Part shown: positions 27,797 through 36,423 of the stretch, piece by piece
Layout of the letters: every line of letters begins with the position of its first letter
How positions within the stretch are numbered: the stretch's first letter is position 1
Source of the DNA: Natronolimnobius sp. AArcel1
Lineage (GTDB): Archaea; Halobacteriota; Halobacteria; Halobacteriales; Natrialbaceae
Direction: 5' to 3'
Assembly: GCF_011043775.1 (NCBI RefSeq)
Contig: NZ_JAAKXY010000002.1
Span: 682,001-746,000, forward strand
Length of the DNA: 64,000 nt
Notes under the pieces: model-generated
The model's input: only the letters and a program-made list of their open reading frames with translations
What the model was told of the DNA's origin: nothing
Database searches by the model: none
Translations under genes and position numbers: made by a program

Positions 27797-27997
27797 ATGG
27801 ACAAAAACGTCGGCGGCTACGACCGGCCGCTGCGATTTCTCCTCGGCGCGGCGTTGCTTACGTACGGCTATCAGAACCGAGATCGGACGATTGGGACGCT
27901 CGCGTTCGTCGCCGGGAGCGACATTTTCGCGACTGCGATCATCCAGCGGTGTCCGTTGAACGCGCTGTTCGGGATCGACACCTGCGGCGAGGAGTAG
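27797..27997 (+). CDS. DUF2892 small membrane protein
   Basis: A 66-residue protein with the DUF2892 pattern: MDKNVGGYDRPLRFLLGA, then a second hydrophobic segment ending in CPLNALFGIDTC. The family is found alone or at the C-terminus of rhodanese proteins such as YgaP. The function is unknown. The two Cys (CPLN and DTC) are conserved family positions. Confidence 0.88.
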   Translation: MDKNVGGYDRPLRFLLGAALLTYGYQNRDRTIGTLAFVAGSDIFATAIIQRCPLNALFGIDTCGEE

Positions 27998-28080
27998 CAG
28001 TAGAGAGTAGCGCGACTTCTGTGTTCCAGAGTGCACTTGAAACTACGGCAAGCAGTACACGGAACGGAGCTGATTGTCCG

Positions 28081-28284
28081 TCAGTCTGAATTTTGTACAT
28101 CTAACTGACTTTCTACAGCTTCTAAGCGCTCCCCTAACTCATATATTATAATACATAAACTACTGAATAGTCCGAACGTCATCCCAACTATTGAACCGAC
28201 AAGCCCGCCAGAAACCACACCAACAAACACCATGGCCAAAATTGGCAGTACAATAAATACTGGTTCTGTCTGAATTCTCATCAA
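28081..28284 (-). CDS. Small low-GC membrane protein, unknown function
   Basis: A 67-residue protein with two hydrophobic segments (about 8-28 and 30-50) separated by a Gly-rich turn (SGGLVGSIVG), then a short charged helix (ELGERLEAVESQLDVQ) that could form a coiled coil. The codons are clearly AT-richer than in neighbouring genes, which suggests recent arrival or weak expression. Start ATG at 28284 or 28281. Confidence 0.5.
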   Translation of the reverse strand: MMRIQTEPVFIVLPILAMVFVGVVSGGLVGSIVGMTFGLFSSLCIIIYELGERLEAVESQLDVQNSD

Positions 28285-28420
28285 TCACATGGTATCAGAA
28301 CTCAATCATAGTTGTTCTGGTGTCGATTGTTGTTTCCTCTCTTGACCTCGAGTGTCAGACCCTCTGGTGAACACCGAACCCGTATCCCTCCTGTTCAGAC
28401 GAGAAACCGCCTCGAGTGCC

Positions 28421-28430
28421 GTTTCGAAAC
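28421..28430. promoter_or_regulatory. GAAAC/GTTTC inverted repeats upstream of the uxuA-like gene
   Basis: The palindrome GTTTCGAAAC lies 32-41 bases before the ATG at 28462. A further GAAAC at about 28402-28406 makes three alternating half-sites. The position suits an operator near the core promoter of a sugar-acid gene. The regulator is unknown. Confidence 0.4.
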
Positions 28431-28461
28431 ACCGATACCTCCCGCGCAAGACCAGTCGGCT

Positions 28462-29409
28462 ATGGATCCAACCGTAATGCTGCCGCCAAAGCCGGACGAG
28501 CGCTGGACGATTGCCAAGCAACTCGGCCTCGAGACGGCCGTCGTCCGCTTTTGGGGGCACGACGGCGAGTGGTGGGACTACGAGACACTCATGCAGACGA
28601 CGACGCGATTTGCCGACCACGGCTTCTCACTCGATGTCGTCGAGGATCGCCCGCCGATGAACAAGACAGTACTCGGTGAGGAGGGTCGCGACGAGGAGAT
28701 CGAGACCGTCAAAACGCTCATCGAGAACATGGGCCGACTCGGCATCGACACCTACTGCTGGGTCTGGACCGAGAACCCAGTCGGCGTCATCCGCACCTCC
28801 GATTCGATGCCCGGCCGCGGCGGCTCCCAGCGTATCGGCTACGACAACGAGTGGATGGACCGCGCACCCGACCATCCCGCAGCCGACATCACCGAAGAAG
28901 AACTCTGGAACAACCTCGAGTACTTCCTCAACGAAGTGATGCCCGTCGCAGAAGAGTACGGCGTTAACCTCGCGCTGCACCCTGACGACCCGCCACGCTC
29001 GCCGGTTCGTGGCGTCCCGCGTATCGTCAAATCTGTTGAGGACTACCGCCGGATTCTCGACCTCCACGACAGCCCACGCCACGGCGTGACCTTCTGTCAG
29101 GGTAACTTCGCCGCGATGGGTGCGGACATCCCCGAGACGATCCGCGAGTTCGGCGACCGCATCCACTTCATCCACTTCCGCGATGTCGAAGGCGACGCCG
29201 ACTCGTTCGTTGAAACGTGGCACGACGACGGCCCAACGGACATGCGCGCCGCGATGGACGCCTATCAGGACGCTGGCTTCGACGGCCCGATTCGACCCGA
29301 CCACGTCCCACGGATGGTCGGCGAGGACGACCGCGAGGACGCCATGTCCGGCTACACCGACATGGGCCGCCTGTTCTCAATTGGGTACATTAAGGGCCTG
29401 CTCGAGTAG
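28462..29409 (+). CDS. Mannonate dehydratase (UxuA)-like protein
   Basis: A 315-residue TIM-barrel protein of the UxuA family, which dehydrates D-mannonate to 2-keto-3-deoxygluconate. Family motifs include LALHPDDPP, GVPRIVKSVEDYRRILD, HGVTFCQGNF, RIHFIHFRDVEGD and GPIRPDHVPRM, carrying the His, Cys and Asp residues that bind the metal. The N-terminus is shorter than in bacterial UxuA (usually 350-390 residues) and lacks the RWYG start, so the substrate may differ. A short T tract at 29452-29456 may terminate it. Confidence 0.82.
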   Translation: MDPTVMLPPKPDERWTIAKQLGLETAVVRFWGHDGEWWDYETLMQTTTRFADHGFSLDVVEDRPPMNKTVLGEEGRDEEIETVKTLIENMGRLGIDTYCWVWTENPVGVIRTSDSMPGRGGSQRIGYDNEWMDRAPDHPAADITEEELWNNLEYFLNEVMPVAEEYGVNLALHPDDPPRSPVRGVPRIVKSVEDYRRILDLHDSPRHGVTFCQGNFAAMGADIPETIREFGDRIHFIHFRDVEGDADSFVETWHDDGPTDMRAAMDAYQDAGFDGPIRPDHVPRMVGEDDREDAMSGYTDMGRLFSIGYIKGLLE

Positions 29410-29451
29410 CGCAGTTCGACCCTGTCACGTGTCGAAAATACTCTAATCGCC

Positions 29452-29456
29452 TTTTT
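29452..29456 (+). terminator. T-tract, possible archaeal terminator
   Basis: TTTTT about 43 bases after the uxuA-like stop. Archaeal RNA polymerase can stop at short T runs. It also lies just before the operator of the next module, so it may insulate it. Confidence 0.35.
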
Positions 29457-29473
29457 GCTGTGGCGACTCCAAA

Positions 29474-29506
29474 CTTGCACATATTTGCAAGGTGCGAAGA
29501 TATATT
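29474..29506 (+). promoter_or_regulatory. Operator and TATA box of the HTH/TumE-like pair
   Basis: CTTGCA-CATATT-TGCAAG (29474-29491) is a perfect 6+6 inverted repeat. It is followed about ten bases later by TATATT (29501-29506), and the ATG at 29531 is 25 bases past that, as expected for a leaderless transcript. An operator abutting the core promoter of an HTH gene suggests autoregulation. Confidence 0.6.
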
Positions 29507-29530
29507 GAGCGCGGTTGCGTACAGTCAGTT

Positions 29531-30079
29531 ATGACTGGGTTCGATCCCGCTCCAGAATCCGACGCTGCCACACAGCGGTGGCAAACGGGCACGGATACGT
29601 TCGGTCGGGTCTACAATGTCGCGCTCGGCGTTACCTCACCTACCGCGTACACCGAGGTCGCCACTCTCGCAGACTGCTCTCCAAACGCTGCCAAGAAGCA
29701 TCTCGAGCGGTTGGCCGAGATGGGGATCGTTCGCGCAGATAGCGACAGTCGCCCTGCCCAGTACGAACGCAATGACGGCTATCTCGAGTGGCAAGATGCC
29801 AGCCGGATTGCCGACGAACTCACGACAGACGAGATCATTGATCGCGTGGCGACGCTGGAAGCGGAACGTGCGGCGTACGAGGACCAGTTTGGAACGACCG
29901 ACCCGACGACGGTCTCCGTGTTCGACGACGACGACCACGACCACGACGACCACGATCACCACGCCGTCCACGAGCGAATGACGGCGATCTCCGAGTGGCA
30001 GGGAATTATTCGTGAGATCCGGCTGTACGAACTCGCTCGACAGCTCGCAGAGAACGACGGGCATTTGCTTCCAGCCTGA
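29531..30079 (+). CDS. Winged-HTH regulator with His/Asp-rich segment (candidate antitoxin)
   Basis: A 182-residue protein. Residues about 18-80 form a winged helix (ASAAKKH-type recognition helix: CSPNAAKKHLERLAEMGIV), similar to haloarchaeal DUF7342 regulators. A helical region follows, then an unusual run of Asp and His (132-147, including DDHDHDDHDHHAVHE) that could bind metal. The C-terminal helix is about 150-182. Its stop codon directly abuts the ATG of the next gene. Together with the operator this suggests an autoregulated two-gene module in which this is the DNA-binding antitoxin. That role is inferred. Confidence 0.72.
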   Translation: MTGFDPAPESDAATQRWQTGTDTFGRVYNVALGVTSPTAYTEVATLADCSPNAAKKHLERLAEMGIVRADSDSRPAQYERNDGYLEWQDASRIADELTTDEIIDRVATLEAERAAYEDQFGTTDPTTVSVFDDDDHDHDDHDHHAVHERMTAISEWQGIIREIRLYELARQLAENDGHLLPA

Positions 30080-30526
30080 ATGACGCCGTCCGACTCGGAG
30101 TCTCCACCTGACTCGACAGGGCCGCCGGATCGCCAAACGTTGCAATTGCTCGAGCGTCAGCTTGCGTCAGACCCACTTGTTTCGACGACTGCCTTCGACC
30201 CAGATTCGTACGAACCACGGCTCCTCAGTGCGTCACTCGAACGGGACCGGTATCCGGAGTCGATACCAGCGGCTCGAGTCGACATCCGGTGGTTCACGAC
30301 GGCTGATTTTACAGTCCACTATATCGAGGCCCACGACGATGGAAGCCAGTGGGAATGCCGCTGGGATCGCCACCCCAACACGCACAATTCCCGATTGCAT
30401 TTCCATCAGCCACCAACTGCAACCCAGGTCACTGATCTCGACCTTCCGTCACTCCACCCACTCGAGGTGTACTCGACAGTCCTTACTGCAATCGAACAGC
30501 GCCTCGAGACAGTCTGGTCCGACTGA
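30080..30526 (+). CDS. TumE/DUF6516-like protein (candidate toxin)
   Basis: A 148-residue protein whose core reads TADFTVHYIEAHDDG, then ECRWDRHPNTHNSRLHFHQP. This pattern of a strand with VHYxE followed by RWDxHPxxHxxRxHxH resembles the TumE family, toxins paired with HTH antitoxins. The N-terminal part (20-60) is helical and the C-terminus ends in an amphipathic helix. It starts at the base right after the stop of the HTH gene, so translation is probably coupled. The similarity was read by eye; the function is inferred. Confidence 0.62.
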   Translation: MTPSDSESPPDSTGPPDRQTLQLLERQLASDPLVSTTAFDPDSYEPRLLSASLERDRYPESIPAARVDIRWFTTADFTVHYIEAHDDGSQWECRWDRHPNTHNSRLHFHQPPTATQVTDLDLPSLHPLEVYSTVLTAIEQRLETVWSD

Positions 30527-30606
30527 AACGCGTACGAACAGACAACAGTCACGTCTCAGACGAGAGTGTGCAGATCGGACGAAGGTTGAGGGGAACGAGA
30601 AAGAAT

Positions 30607-31284
30607 TCAGGTCGTCCGGAACGCTCGGTCGCCAGCGTCGCCCAGCCCCGGCACGATGAAGCCGTCGTCGTCGAGTCGGTCGTCAATCGAGACCGTCAGC
30701 AGGTCGACGTCGCTGAACTCGCTGTCGACGCGAAGCAGGCCCTCGGGTGCCGAGACCGCCGAGAGGACGATCATGTTCTCCGGATCGGGCGAGTTCTCGA
30801 TGACGTGCTCGAGGACGGTACACATCGTTGAGCCGGTCGCGAGCATCGGATCGGCGATGATGACGGTGTCGTCTTCGGTGATCTCGGGCAGTTTCACGTA
30901 GTCGACAGTGATCGGGAACGAGCCATCCTCTTCGCGGCCGGCTTCTTCGTTGCGGCTCGCGCTGATGACACCCTGGCGGGCGCGTGGGAACGCCTTCAAC
31001 AGTCCTTCGACGAACGGCGTCGCCGCGCGCAAGACATTGATGATTACGACGTCGTCGAGTCCGCGGACCTGCTCGCCCATCGTGGGCTCGAGTGGGGTGT
31101 CGATCTCGACGTATTCGGTTTCCATGCGGCCGTCGATGATTTCGTAGCCACAGATGCGCCCGAGTTTGACGAGGCCCTTGCGGAAGCTCACCTGCTCGGT
31201 CTCGACATCGCGAAGCTGCGAGAGCGTGTGTTTTGCGAGCGCGTGCGTGACCAGATACGCGTCATCCCGGTCTTCGATGGTCAT
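30607..31284 (-). CDS. upp: Uracil phosphoribosyltransferase
   Basis: A 225-residue pyrimidine salvage enzyme joining uracil and PRPP to give UMP. The PRPP-binding loop is DPMLATGST (145-153). [14 protein letters not shown] and the C-terminal uracil-binding GDAGDRAF are also present. The ATG at 31284 ([11 protein letters not shown]) is the family start; an upstream in-frame extension to 31359 is not conserved. Confidence 0.96.
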   Translation of the reverse strand: MTIEDRDDAYLVTHALAKHTLSQLRDVETEQVSFRKGLVKLGRICGYEIIDGRMETEYVEIDTPLEPTMGEQVRGLDDVVIINVLRAATPFVEGLLKAFPRARQGVISASRNEEAGREEDGSFPITVDYVKLPEITEDDTVIIADPMLATGSTMCTVLEHVIENSPDPENMIVLSAVSAPEGLLRVDSEFSDVDLLTVSIDDRLDDDGFIVPGLGDAGDRAFRTT

Positions 31285-31445
31285 ACATCTATTCGCACGC
31301 GCCGGGACTTTTACGGTATCGATCACCACTGGGTGATGTGTGATGGGTTCGTTCCACACGATTTGGTGCTATTGCAGTGCGTTGGCTGGCTTTGTGTGTG
31401 AATTTCAGGCGTGATGGACACGGCAGTCGCACTCCGGCGAAGAGG

Positions 31446-31452
31446 TTTATAA
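31446..31452 (+). promoter_or_regulatory. TATA box of the DUF5828-like gene
   Basis: TTTATAA lies 30 bases before the ATG at 31482, the spacing expected for a leaderless haloarchaeal transcript. Confidence 0.55.
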
Positions 31453-31481
31453 CAGTCCGAACCATACCACAGCCACGTCGA

Positions 31482-32204
31482 ATGGAAGAGAGTATCTCGG
31501 GATTCAAGGTCCGCGGTGACTGGGGTGACGTCGTCGAACACGGCGAACGTATCACACATGCCCTTCGGGACGCTGGGACCCACGATGAGGCCGCTCTCGA
31601 GGATGCGTCCCTCGTTGACGCCTACGAGGAGTGGGACGAATGGCGACCGAAGGCACACGAAACCCTCGAGAGCGATGTCAGCGAGAAGACGTCAGAGCAA
31701 GCCAGCGTCGAGGAAGGAAAAGGCGAAAAAGCTGGCAAGAACCCGGACGAGGACATCAAGACAGCTGGTGAGAAGCTTTCAGAGTCGTACGAACAACTCG
31801 AGGGGGACGACCCGAATGCGGCTATGGATAACTGGAAAGAGTCAATCGATTACGTCGCGCGCGCGGCCGACTCGGCCAGTCGCAAGGCGCTCCGGCGCGT
31901 CGAGGACACGGTGTATCAGAACGTGATGACCCAACTCGCACCCTACTATTTCGATAACGAGTTGGTCAGTGCGAATATCCAGCAATCGGCTCGCGGGTTC
32001 GACAACGGCGAGCAGTTTGTCTTCGAGGTCAACGTCAACGACGACGAACTGAAAGACCACGTCTCCGATCGACTCAGCGAGTACGACGACGAGATCGATC
32101 GCTGGCACGTTGCCGTCGAGAAGGACACTGACGCAGCCGAAGCAATCGAAGGCGCGGAGCCGCCGCCAGAGCCCGACGAAGAGTCGCAGTCGACGACGAA
32201 CTAA
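31482..32204 (+). CDS. DUF5828-like haloarchaeal protein
   Basis: A 240-residue acidic soluble protein starting MEESISGFKVRGDWGDVV, which I recognise as a haloarchaeal family (DUF5828). The first 60 residues form one small domain. A charged Lys/Glu linker (about 65-100) leads to a helical and then a mixed alpha/beta domain (about 105-220). The function is unknown. The high charge and absence of a signal peptide indicate a cytosolic protein. Confidence 0.8.
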   Translation: MEESISGFKVRGDWGDVVEHGERITHALRDAGTHDEAALEDASLVDAYEEWDEWRPKAHETLESDVSEKTSEQASVEEGKGEKAGKNPDEDIKTAGEKLSESYEQLEGDDPNAAMDNWKESIDYVARAADSASRKALRRVEDTVYQNVMTQLAPYYFDNELVSANIQQSARGFDNGEQFVFEVNVNDDELKDHVSDRLSEYDDEIDRWHVAVEKDTDAAEAIEGAEPPPEPDEESQSTTN

Positions 32205-32210
32205 GATGGA

Positions 32211-32405
32211 TTATTCCGCTGTTCCCTGCTGTTGACCCGCTGCGGCGCCGATACCAGGCACGGCGACGCGTTGTTCAATGCGGTCCATCAGCGAGGTTGC
32301 CGAGAGGACGAACCCACTATCCACCAGTGCGAGACGCGTGTCTATCGGCAGATACTCGACCGTCGAGGAGGCGATTCGACTCGAGTCGCCGTCAGTTGCC
32401 AACAT
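32211..32405 (-). CDS. Hypothetical small protein
   Basis: A 64-residue open frame, MLATDGDSSRIASSTVEYL to GQQQGTAE, convergent with the DUF5828-like gene and divergent from the PiT gene. Composition is protein-like, and it fills the gap exactly, but no family is recognised. A longer form starts at 32450. It may be a chance frame. Confidence 0.35.
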   Translation of the reverse strand: MLATDGDSSRIASSTVEYLPIDTRLALVDSGFVLSATSLMDRIEQRVAVPGIGAAAGQQQGTAE

Positions 32406-32480
32406 CGACGCCCTCGAGCGCTGTTCTGACAACCACAGGTCGGCACACACTTGTAGGGTCCAGTAGTAACTGCCGTGTAG

Positions 32481-33674
32481 ATGGTCGATCCCGCGACGAT
32501 TGCAACGTTTCTCGTAGCCGCGCTCGCCAGCCTCTTTATGGCCTGGGCAATCGGCGCTGGCTCGAGTGGCTCGACTCCGTTTGCACCGGCTGTCGGGGCG
32601 AATGCGATTTCGGTGATGCGAGCCGGTTTTCTTGTCGGACTCCTCGGGTTTGCGGGGGCAGTGTTACAGGGTGCGAACGTCTCCGAGGCGGTCGGAAACG
32701 ACCTGATCGGTGGCGTCGTGCTGTCGGCACCGGCGGCGACGATTGCACTCGTCATCGCGGCGGCACTGGTTGCGATTGGGGTGTTCGCGGGCTACCCGAT
32801 CGCAACGGCGTTTACAGTCACCGGTGCAGTGATCGGCGTTGGCCTCGCAATGGGTGGTGATCCAGCGTGGCCGAAGTACATCGAAATCGCCACGTTATGG
32901 ATTCTGACGCCGTTTGTCGGCGGCGGACTCGCCTACGCAATTGCCCGACTGTTACGAACGGAACCAATTTCCGAAGAGGCGCTGATCATGATTCTCGCTG
33001 CCTTCGTCGGTGTGCTCATCGCAAACATCGAGTTTGCCATCCTGGGCTCCGCCGATGCCGGGGGCGCGTCGATTGCCCAGGCAATCAGCGAGCCCCTCCC
33101 GATTCCCGAACTCGCCGGCATCGTCGCCGTCACCGCAGTGATGGCCGCTGCCTGGGCCGGGGCGATTGGCCTCGACCTTCGCGTCGGTACTGAACGCGGC
33201 GAGCGACATTTTCTGTTGATTCTCGGCGCACTGGTCGCGTTCTCCGCCGGCGGGAGCCAGGTCGGACTGGCGATTGGGCCGCTGATCCCGCTCTCCGGTG
33301 ACCTCGAGATTCCACTGCTCGCACTGTTGTTTGGTGGCGGATTCGGACTCCTCCTTGGTTCGTGGACCGGCGCGCCACGGATGATCAAGGCAATCTCGCA
33401 GGACTACTCCTCGCTCGGACCGCGCCGCTCTATCGCCGCGCTCATTCCGTCGTTTCTCATCGCCCAGACGGCCGTTCTTTACGGCATTCCCGTCTCCTTT
33501 AACGAGATTATCGTCAGTTCGATCATCGGCAGCGGCTATGCGGCGGCCGGTGCCGGTGGCGGCGTCAGCGCCCGCAAAATGGGCTACACCGTCCTCGCGT
33601 GGATCGGCTCGCTCGCCGGCTCGATCATCATCTCGTTCGTCGGGTTCTACGGACTCGATATGCTCTTGTTGTAG
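32481..33674 (+). CDS. PiT-family inorganic phosphate (or anion) transporter, second copy
   Basis: A 397-residue polytopic membrane protein with the two PiT half-signatures altered: GAGSSGSTPFAPAVGAN near the N-terminus and FSAGGSQVGLAIGPL in the second half. About ten to eleven helices. It is clearly homologous in layout to the protein at 927-2162 but shares little exact sequence. The usual Asn of the GTSN motif is replaced in the second half (GGSQ), so specificity or coupling may differ. Confidence 0.82.
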   Translation: MVDPATIATFLVAALASLFMAWAIGAGSSGSTPFAPAVGANAISVMRAGFLVGLLGFAGAVLQGANVSEAVGNDLIGGVVLSAPAATIALVIAAALVAIGVFAGYPIATAFTVTGAVIGVGLAMGGDPAWPKYIEIATLWILTPFVGGGLAYAIARLLRTEPISEEALIMILAAFVGVLIANIEFAILGSADAGGASIAQAISEPLPIPELAGIVAVTAVMAAAWAGAIGLDLRVGTERGERHFLLILGALVAFSAGGSQVGLAIGPLIPLSGDLEIPLLALLFGGGFGLLLGSWTGAPRMIKAISQDYSSLGPRRSIAALIPSFLIAQTAVLYGIPVSFNEIIVSSIIGSGYAAAGAGGGVSARKMGYTVLAWIGSLAGSIIISFVGFYGLDMLLL

Positions 33675-33798
33675 CAGGATTTACACTCAACGCCTCACTC
33701 GAGCGATGATTGAACGTACACGTGTGTGGGCGTGAACGTGGGCATGAACATGGTCCCAGACCGAACGGGCTTTACCGACTGGGCAGTCAGGTTCTCCT

Positions 33799-34539
33799 AT
33801 GGACGCGGATTCGCCCGTCGACCCGGACGACCCCGGAACGGTCCAGTGGCGACGTGATGCCACGACCTCGAGAACGATTCGATTGTTGTGGTCACTCGGC
33901 GTCGGTACCCTCTTCGCTGCGGTGTTGATCATCGCCGTCTGGCGAGTGTACGACATCGCCGGCCAGGCTAGCCAGTTCATACAGACAGTGATCCTTGCAG
34001 CCGTCGCCGCGACGATCGTTACTATTCTTGCGGTCGCCCTCAGCAGCAACTCGGCTCGTCAACTCGAGCGATTGCTTGCGCCACTCCCGATCCCAATGCC
34101 GTCTCGCACCGGGCTTGGTCGGGTGATGGATGCCGCACTCGGGACTGTGGTTATGAGCGTATTCATTACGACACTAATGGTTCTGGGGCGCATCGCCGCC
34201 CAGCCGGAACTGCTCGGCGAGGGCGGTGAGAGTCCCTTTACCGGCATCGCTGCGGCGACGATTCCGCTCGCAGTAGTCGGGCTTGCGCTGGCGTCATTTT
34301 TACACTCTGTTGGTGCTTTCGATCGCAAAGACAAGACGATCTATCTCTACGATCCCGATCAGGCGATCGATCTTTCCAACATCAACGCTGTCTCGGCTCG
34401 GACGATCGGTGACGCCACTATACTCACGCTCGAGTACGCCCAACCCGACGGCCAGTACATTGCCGGCCCCCGGCGGATTGTCGTCCCGCCCGAGGTTGCC
34501 GACGACGTTCACTCGACAGTCGGCGTGCGCCGACAGTGA
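33799..34539 (+). CDS. Membrane protein with C-terminal PH-like domain, unknown function
   Basis: A 246-residue protein with a charged N-terminus, then four hydrophobic segments (about 30-50, 57-80, 110-130 and 150-172). The C-terminal soluble domain (about 175-246) is beta-rich (KTIYLYDPDQAIDLSNINAV). The layout resembles the protein at 24628-25491. Function unknown. Confidence 0.7.
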   Translation: MDADSPVDPDDPGTVQWRRDATTSRTIRLLWSLGVGTLFAAVLIIAVWRVYDIAGQASQFIQTVILAAVAATIVTILAVALSSNSARQLERLLAPLPIPMPSRTGLGRVMDAALGTVVMSVFITTLMVLGRIAAQPELLGEGGESPFTGIAAATIPLAVVGLALASFLHSVGAFDRKDKTIYLYDPDQAIDLSNINAVSARTIGDATILTLEYAQPDGQYIAGPRRIVVPPEVADDVHSTVGVRRQ

Positions 34540-34616
34540 TTGACGGAGAAAATTGACCAGCGCATTCGTAACCGACTCCCGTCTCGATTCCGCTCGTTGT
34601 AGTCGGCCGTTCGTGA

Positions 34617-36020
34617 CTACCGACGCGTCTGATCCGCAGTATCGTCACTTTCCGAATCAGTGTCGTCCGCCTCAGCCGTGAGATCGTCCTCGAGTTTTCG
34701 CAATCTGGCCATCATGATTCGCGTGTTTTCGACATCTTCGACGCTGATCCGGACGCCGTCGTAGGTGATCTCTTCACCCTCTTCGACGAGGCGGCCAGCA
34801 CGATTGAAGATGAAGCCGGCGAGCGTTTCGAACTCCTCGCCTTCTGGAAGGTCGATCTCCATGGCCTCGTTGACGTCTTCGATGTTGACCTCGCCGCGGA
34901 CGAGGACGGTGCGGTCGTCGATTTCCTCGATGGGCTGTTCCTCGCCGCCCTCGAGGATCTCGCCGATGATCTCTTCGACCATGTCCTCCATCGTCACGAG
35001 TCCCTCCGTGGTGCCGAATTCGTCGATAACGATGGCCATGTGCATCCGGTTTTCGCGCATCTCCGTCAGGAGTTCGTCGACGTTTTTCGATTCGGGGACG
35101 TGCAGCGTCGGCTGGATGAGATCTGCGAGGTCGAGGTCTTCGGCTTCGGTTTCGCCGTAGTTGAGATCACGGACGAGATCGCGGATATGGACGACGCCCT
35201 GCACGTTGTCGAGGCTGCCCTCGTAGACCGGAATGCGGGCGTGGCCGCTCTGGATACAGGTCTCGATGGCCTCGTCGATACTCGCGTCTTTTGGCACCGC
35301 GGTCATGTCGAGTCGCGGCGTCATGACCTCCTTGACGATGGTGTTGTTGAACCGAAAGATGCGGGTCAGCATCTCGTGTTCTTCTTCCTCGAGGACGCCC
35401 TCTCGCTCCCCGGATTCGATCATCTCCTGAATTTCGTCGCGGGTGACGTAGGGTGACTCAATCGCCCCCGAGGACCCGATGAGCCGATTTACCTGCCTGG
35501 TAAGATAATCAAAGAGCACGATCAGCGGGTAGAGCAGGTACTCTGTCGCTTTCAGCGGCTTTGCAATCCGACGGGACCACGAATCGGTGTTTTCGACCGC
35601 GTAGGATTTTGGGACGCTTTCACCGAACAGGAGGACAACGGCAGTGATACCAAAGGTTGCCAGCACGACGGCCGTCAGCCCGCCGAAGTAGAGGCCAAGC
35701 AGGGCGGTTGCAATCGAGGACATCGCAATATTGACGATGTTATTCCCAACCAAAATCGTCACAAGCAGTCGGTGTGGGTCGTCTTTGAGTTCCTTGACGA
35801 GGGTGGCATCTTTGAGTCCCTCCTCGACCATCCCCTCGAGTCGGTGTTTCGGGAGGTTGAACATCGCAATTTCTGACGAGGAGAAGAAGCCAGACAGCAA
35901 GATGAGAACGGTAACTGCGACTACGCCGAGGATCGTGATCGTCGAATCCTCGAGTTCGAGCCCGACTACTGATAGCTCGGGAGCAGCAAGCACGGCCTCG
36001 AACAGCAGAGATAACGCCAT
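34617..36020 (-). CDS. CNNM/CorC-family (hemolysin C-like) membrane protein
   Basis: A 467-residue protein with a DUF21/CNNM membrane domain (about 30-200, starting LLSGFFSSSEIAMFNL). Two CBS domains follow (about 215-335; VKEVMTPRLDMTAVP and ARIPVYEG mark the first), then a CorC_HlyC domain (about 345-440; EFGTTEGLVTMEDMVEEI). Relatives transport or regulate Mg2+ or Co2+ and respond to adenine nucleotides through CBS. The acidic C-terminal tail is typical of halophiles. Confidence 0.93.
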   Translation of the reverse strand: MALSLLFEAVLAAPELSVVGLELEDSTITILGVVAVTVLILLSGFFSSSEIAMFNLPKHRLEGMVEEGLKDATLVKELKDDPHRLLVTILVGNNIVNIAMSSIATALLGLYFGGLTAVVLATFGITAVVLLFGESVPKSYAVENTDSWSRRIAKPLKATEYLLYPLIVLFDYLTRQVNRLIGSSGAIESPYVTRDEIQEMIESGEREGVLEEEEHEMLTRIFRFNNTIVKEVMTPRLDMTAVPKDASIDEAIETCIQSGHARIPVYEGSLDNVQGVVHIRDLVRDLNYGETEAEDLDLADLIQPTLHVPESKNVDELLTEMRENRMHMAIVIDEFGTTEGLVTMEDMVEEIIGEILEGGEEQPIEEIDDRTVLVRGEVNIEDVNEAMEIDLPEGEEFETLAGFIFNRAGRLVEEGEEITYDGVRISVEDVENTRIMMARLRKLEDDLTAEADDTDSESDDTADQTRR

Positions 36021-36120
36021 TGATGGAGACGATTGGGCCCGTATCGGTTAACCGTTTTCCATTTCAGGGTAAATCACCGCTGACGACACGTTTACCCGGG
36101 TCGTTATCGAACGAACGTCT

Positions 36121-36423
36121 ATGGGAGATGCCGAGACTTCGATCACGTTCTATCGGCTGCAAGGGTGTCCGTACTGTGAGCGAGTTGCCCGCCTGCTCGG
36201 CGAGTTGGACCTCGCCTCTCAGTCGCGTTTCGTCGAGCCGTTGCACTCGAAACGCAACGCCGTCAAGCGCGTCGCTGGCGTACGAACGGTGCCGGTAATC
36301 GTCGACGAGAACACCGGCGTCACGATGGCCGAAAGCGGAAACATCGTCGACTATCTCGAGGCGACCTACGGCGGCGATTCGGACGCCGACTCCGAGGCGG
36401 CAGCCGCCGGAGGTGACGACTAA
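36121..36423 (+). CDS. Glutaredoxin / GST-N-like thiol protein
   Basis: A 100-residue thioredoxin-fold protein with the active site GCPYC (Cys16 and Cys19), the cis-Pro loop VRTVPVIV and the glutathione-fold AESGNIVDYLE. It probably reduces disulfides using gamma-glutamylcysteine, the haloarchaeal thiol. It ends in an acidic Ala/Asp tail. Its TAA stop overlaps the ATG of the next gene by one base, so the pair is an operon. Confidence 0.88.
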   Translation: MGDAETSITFYRLQGCPYCERVARLLGELDLASQSRFVEPLHSKRNAVKRVAGVRTVPVIVDENTGVTMAESGNIVDYLEATYGGDSDADSEAAAAGGDD

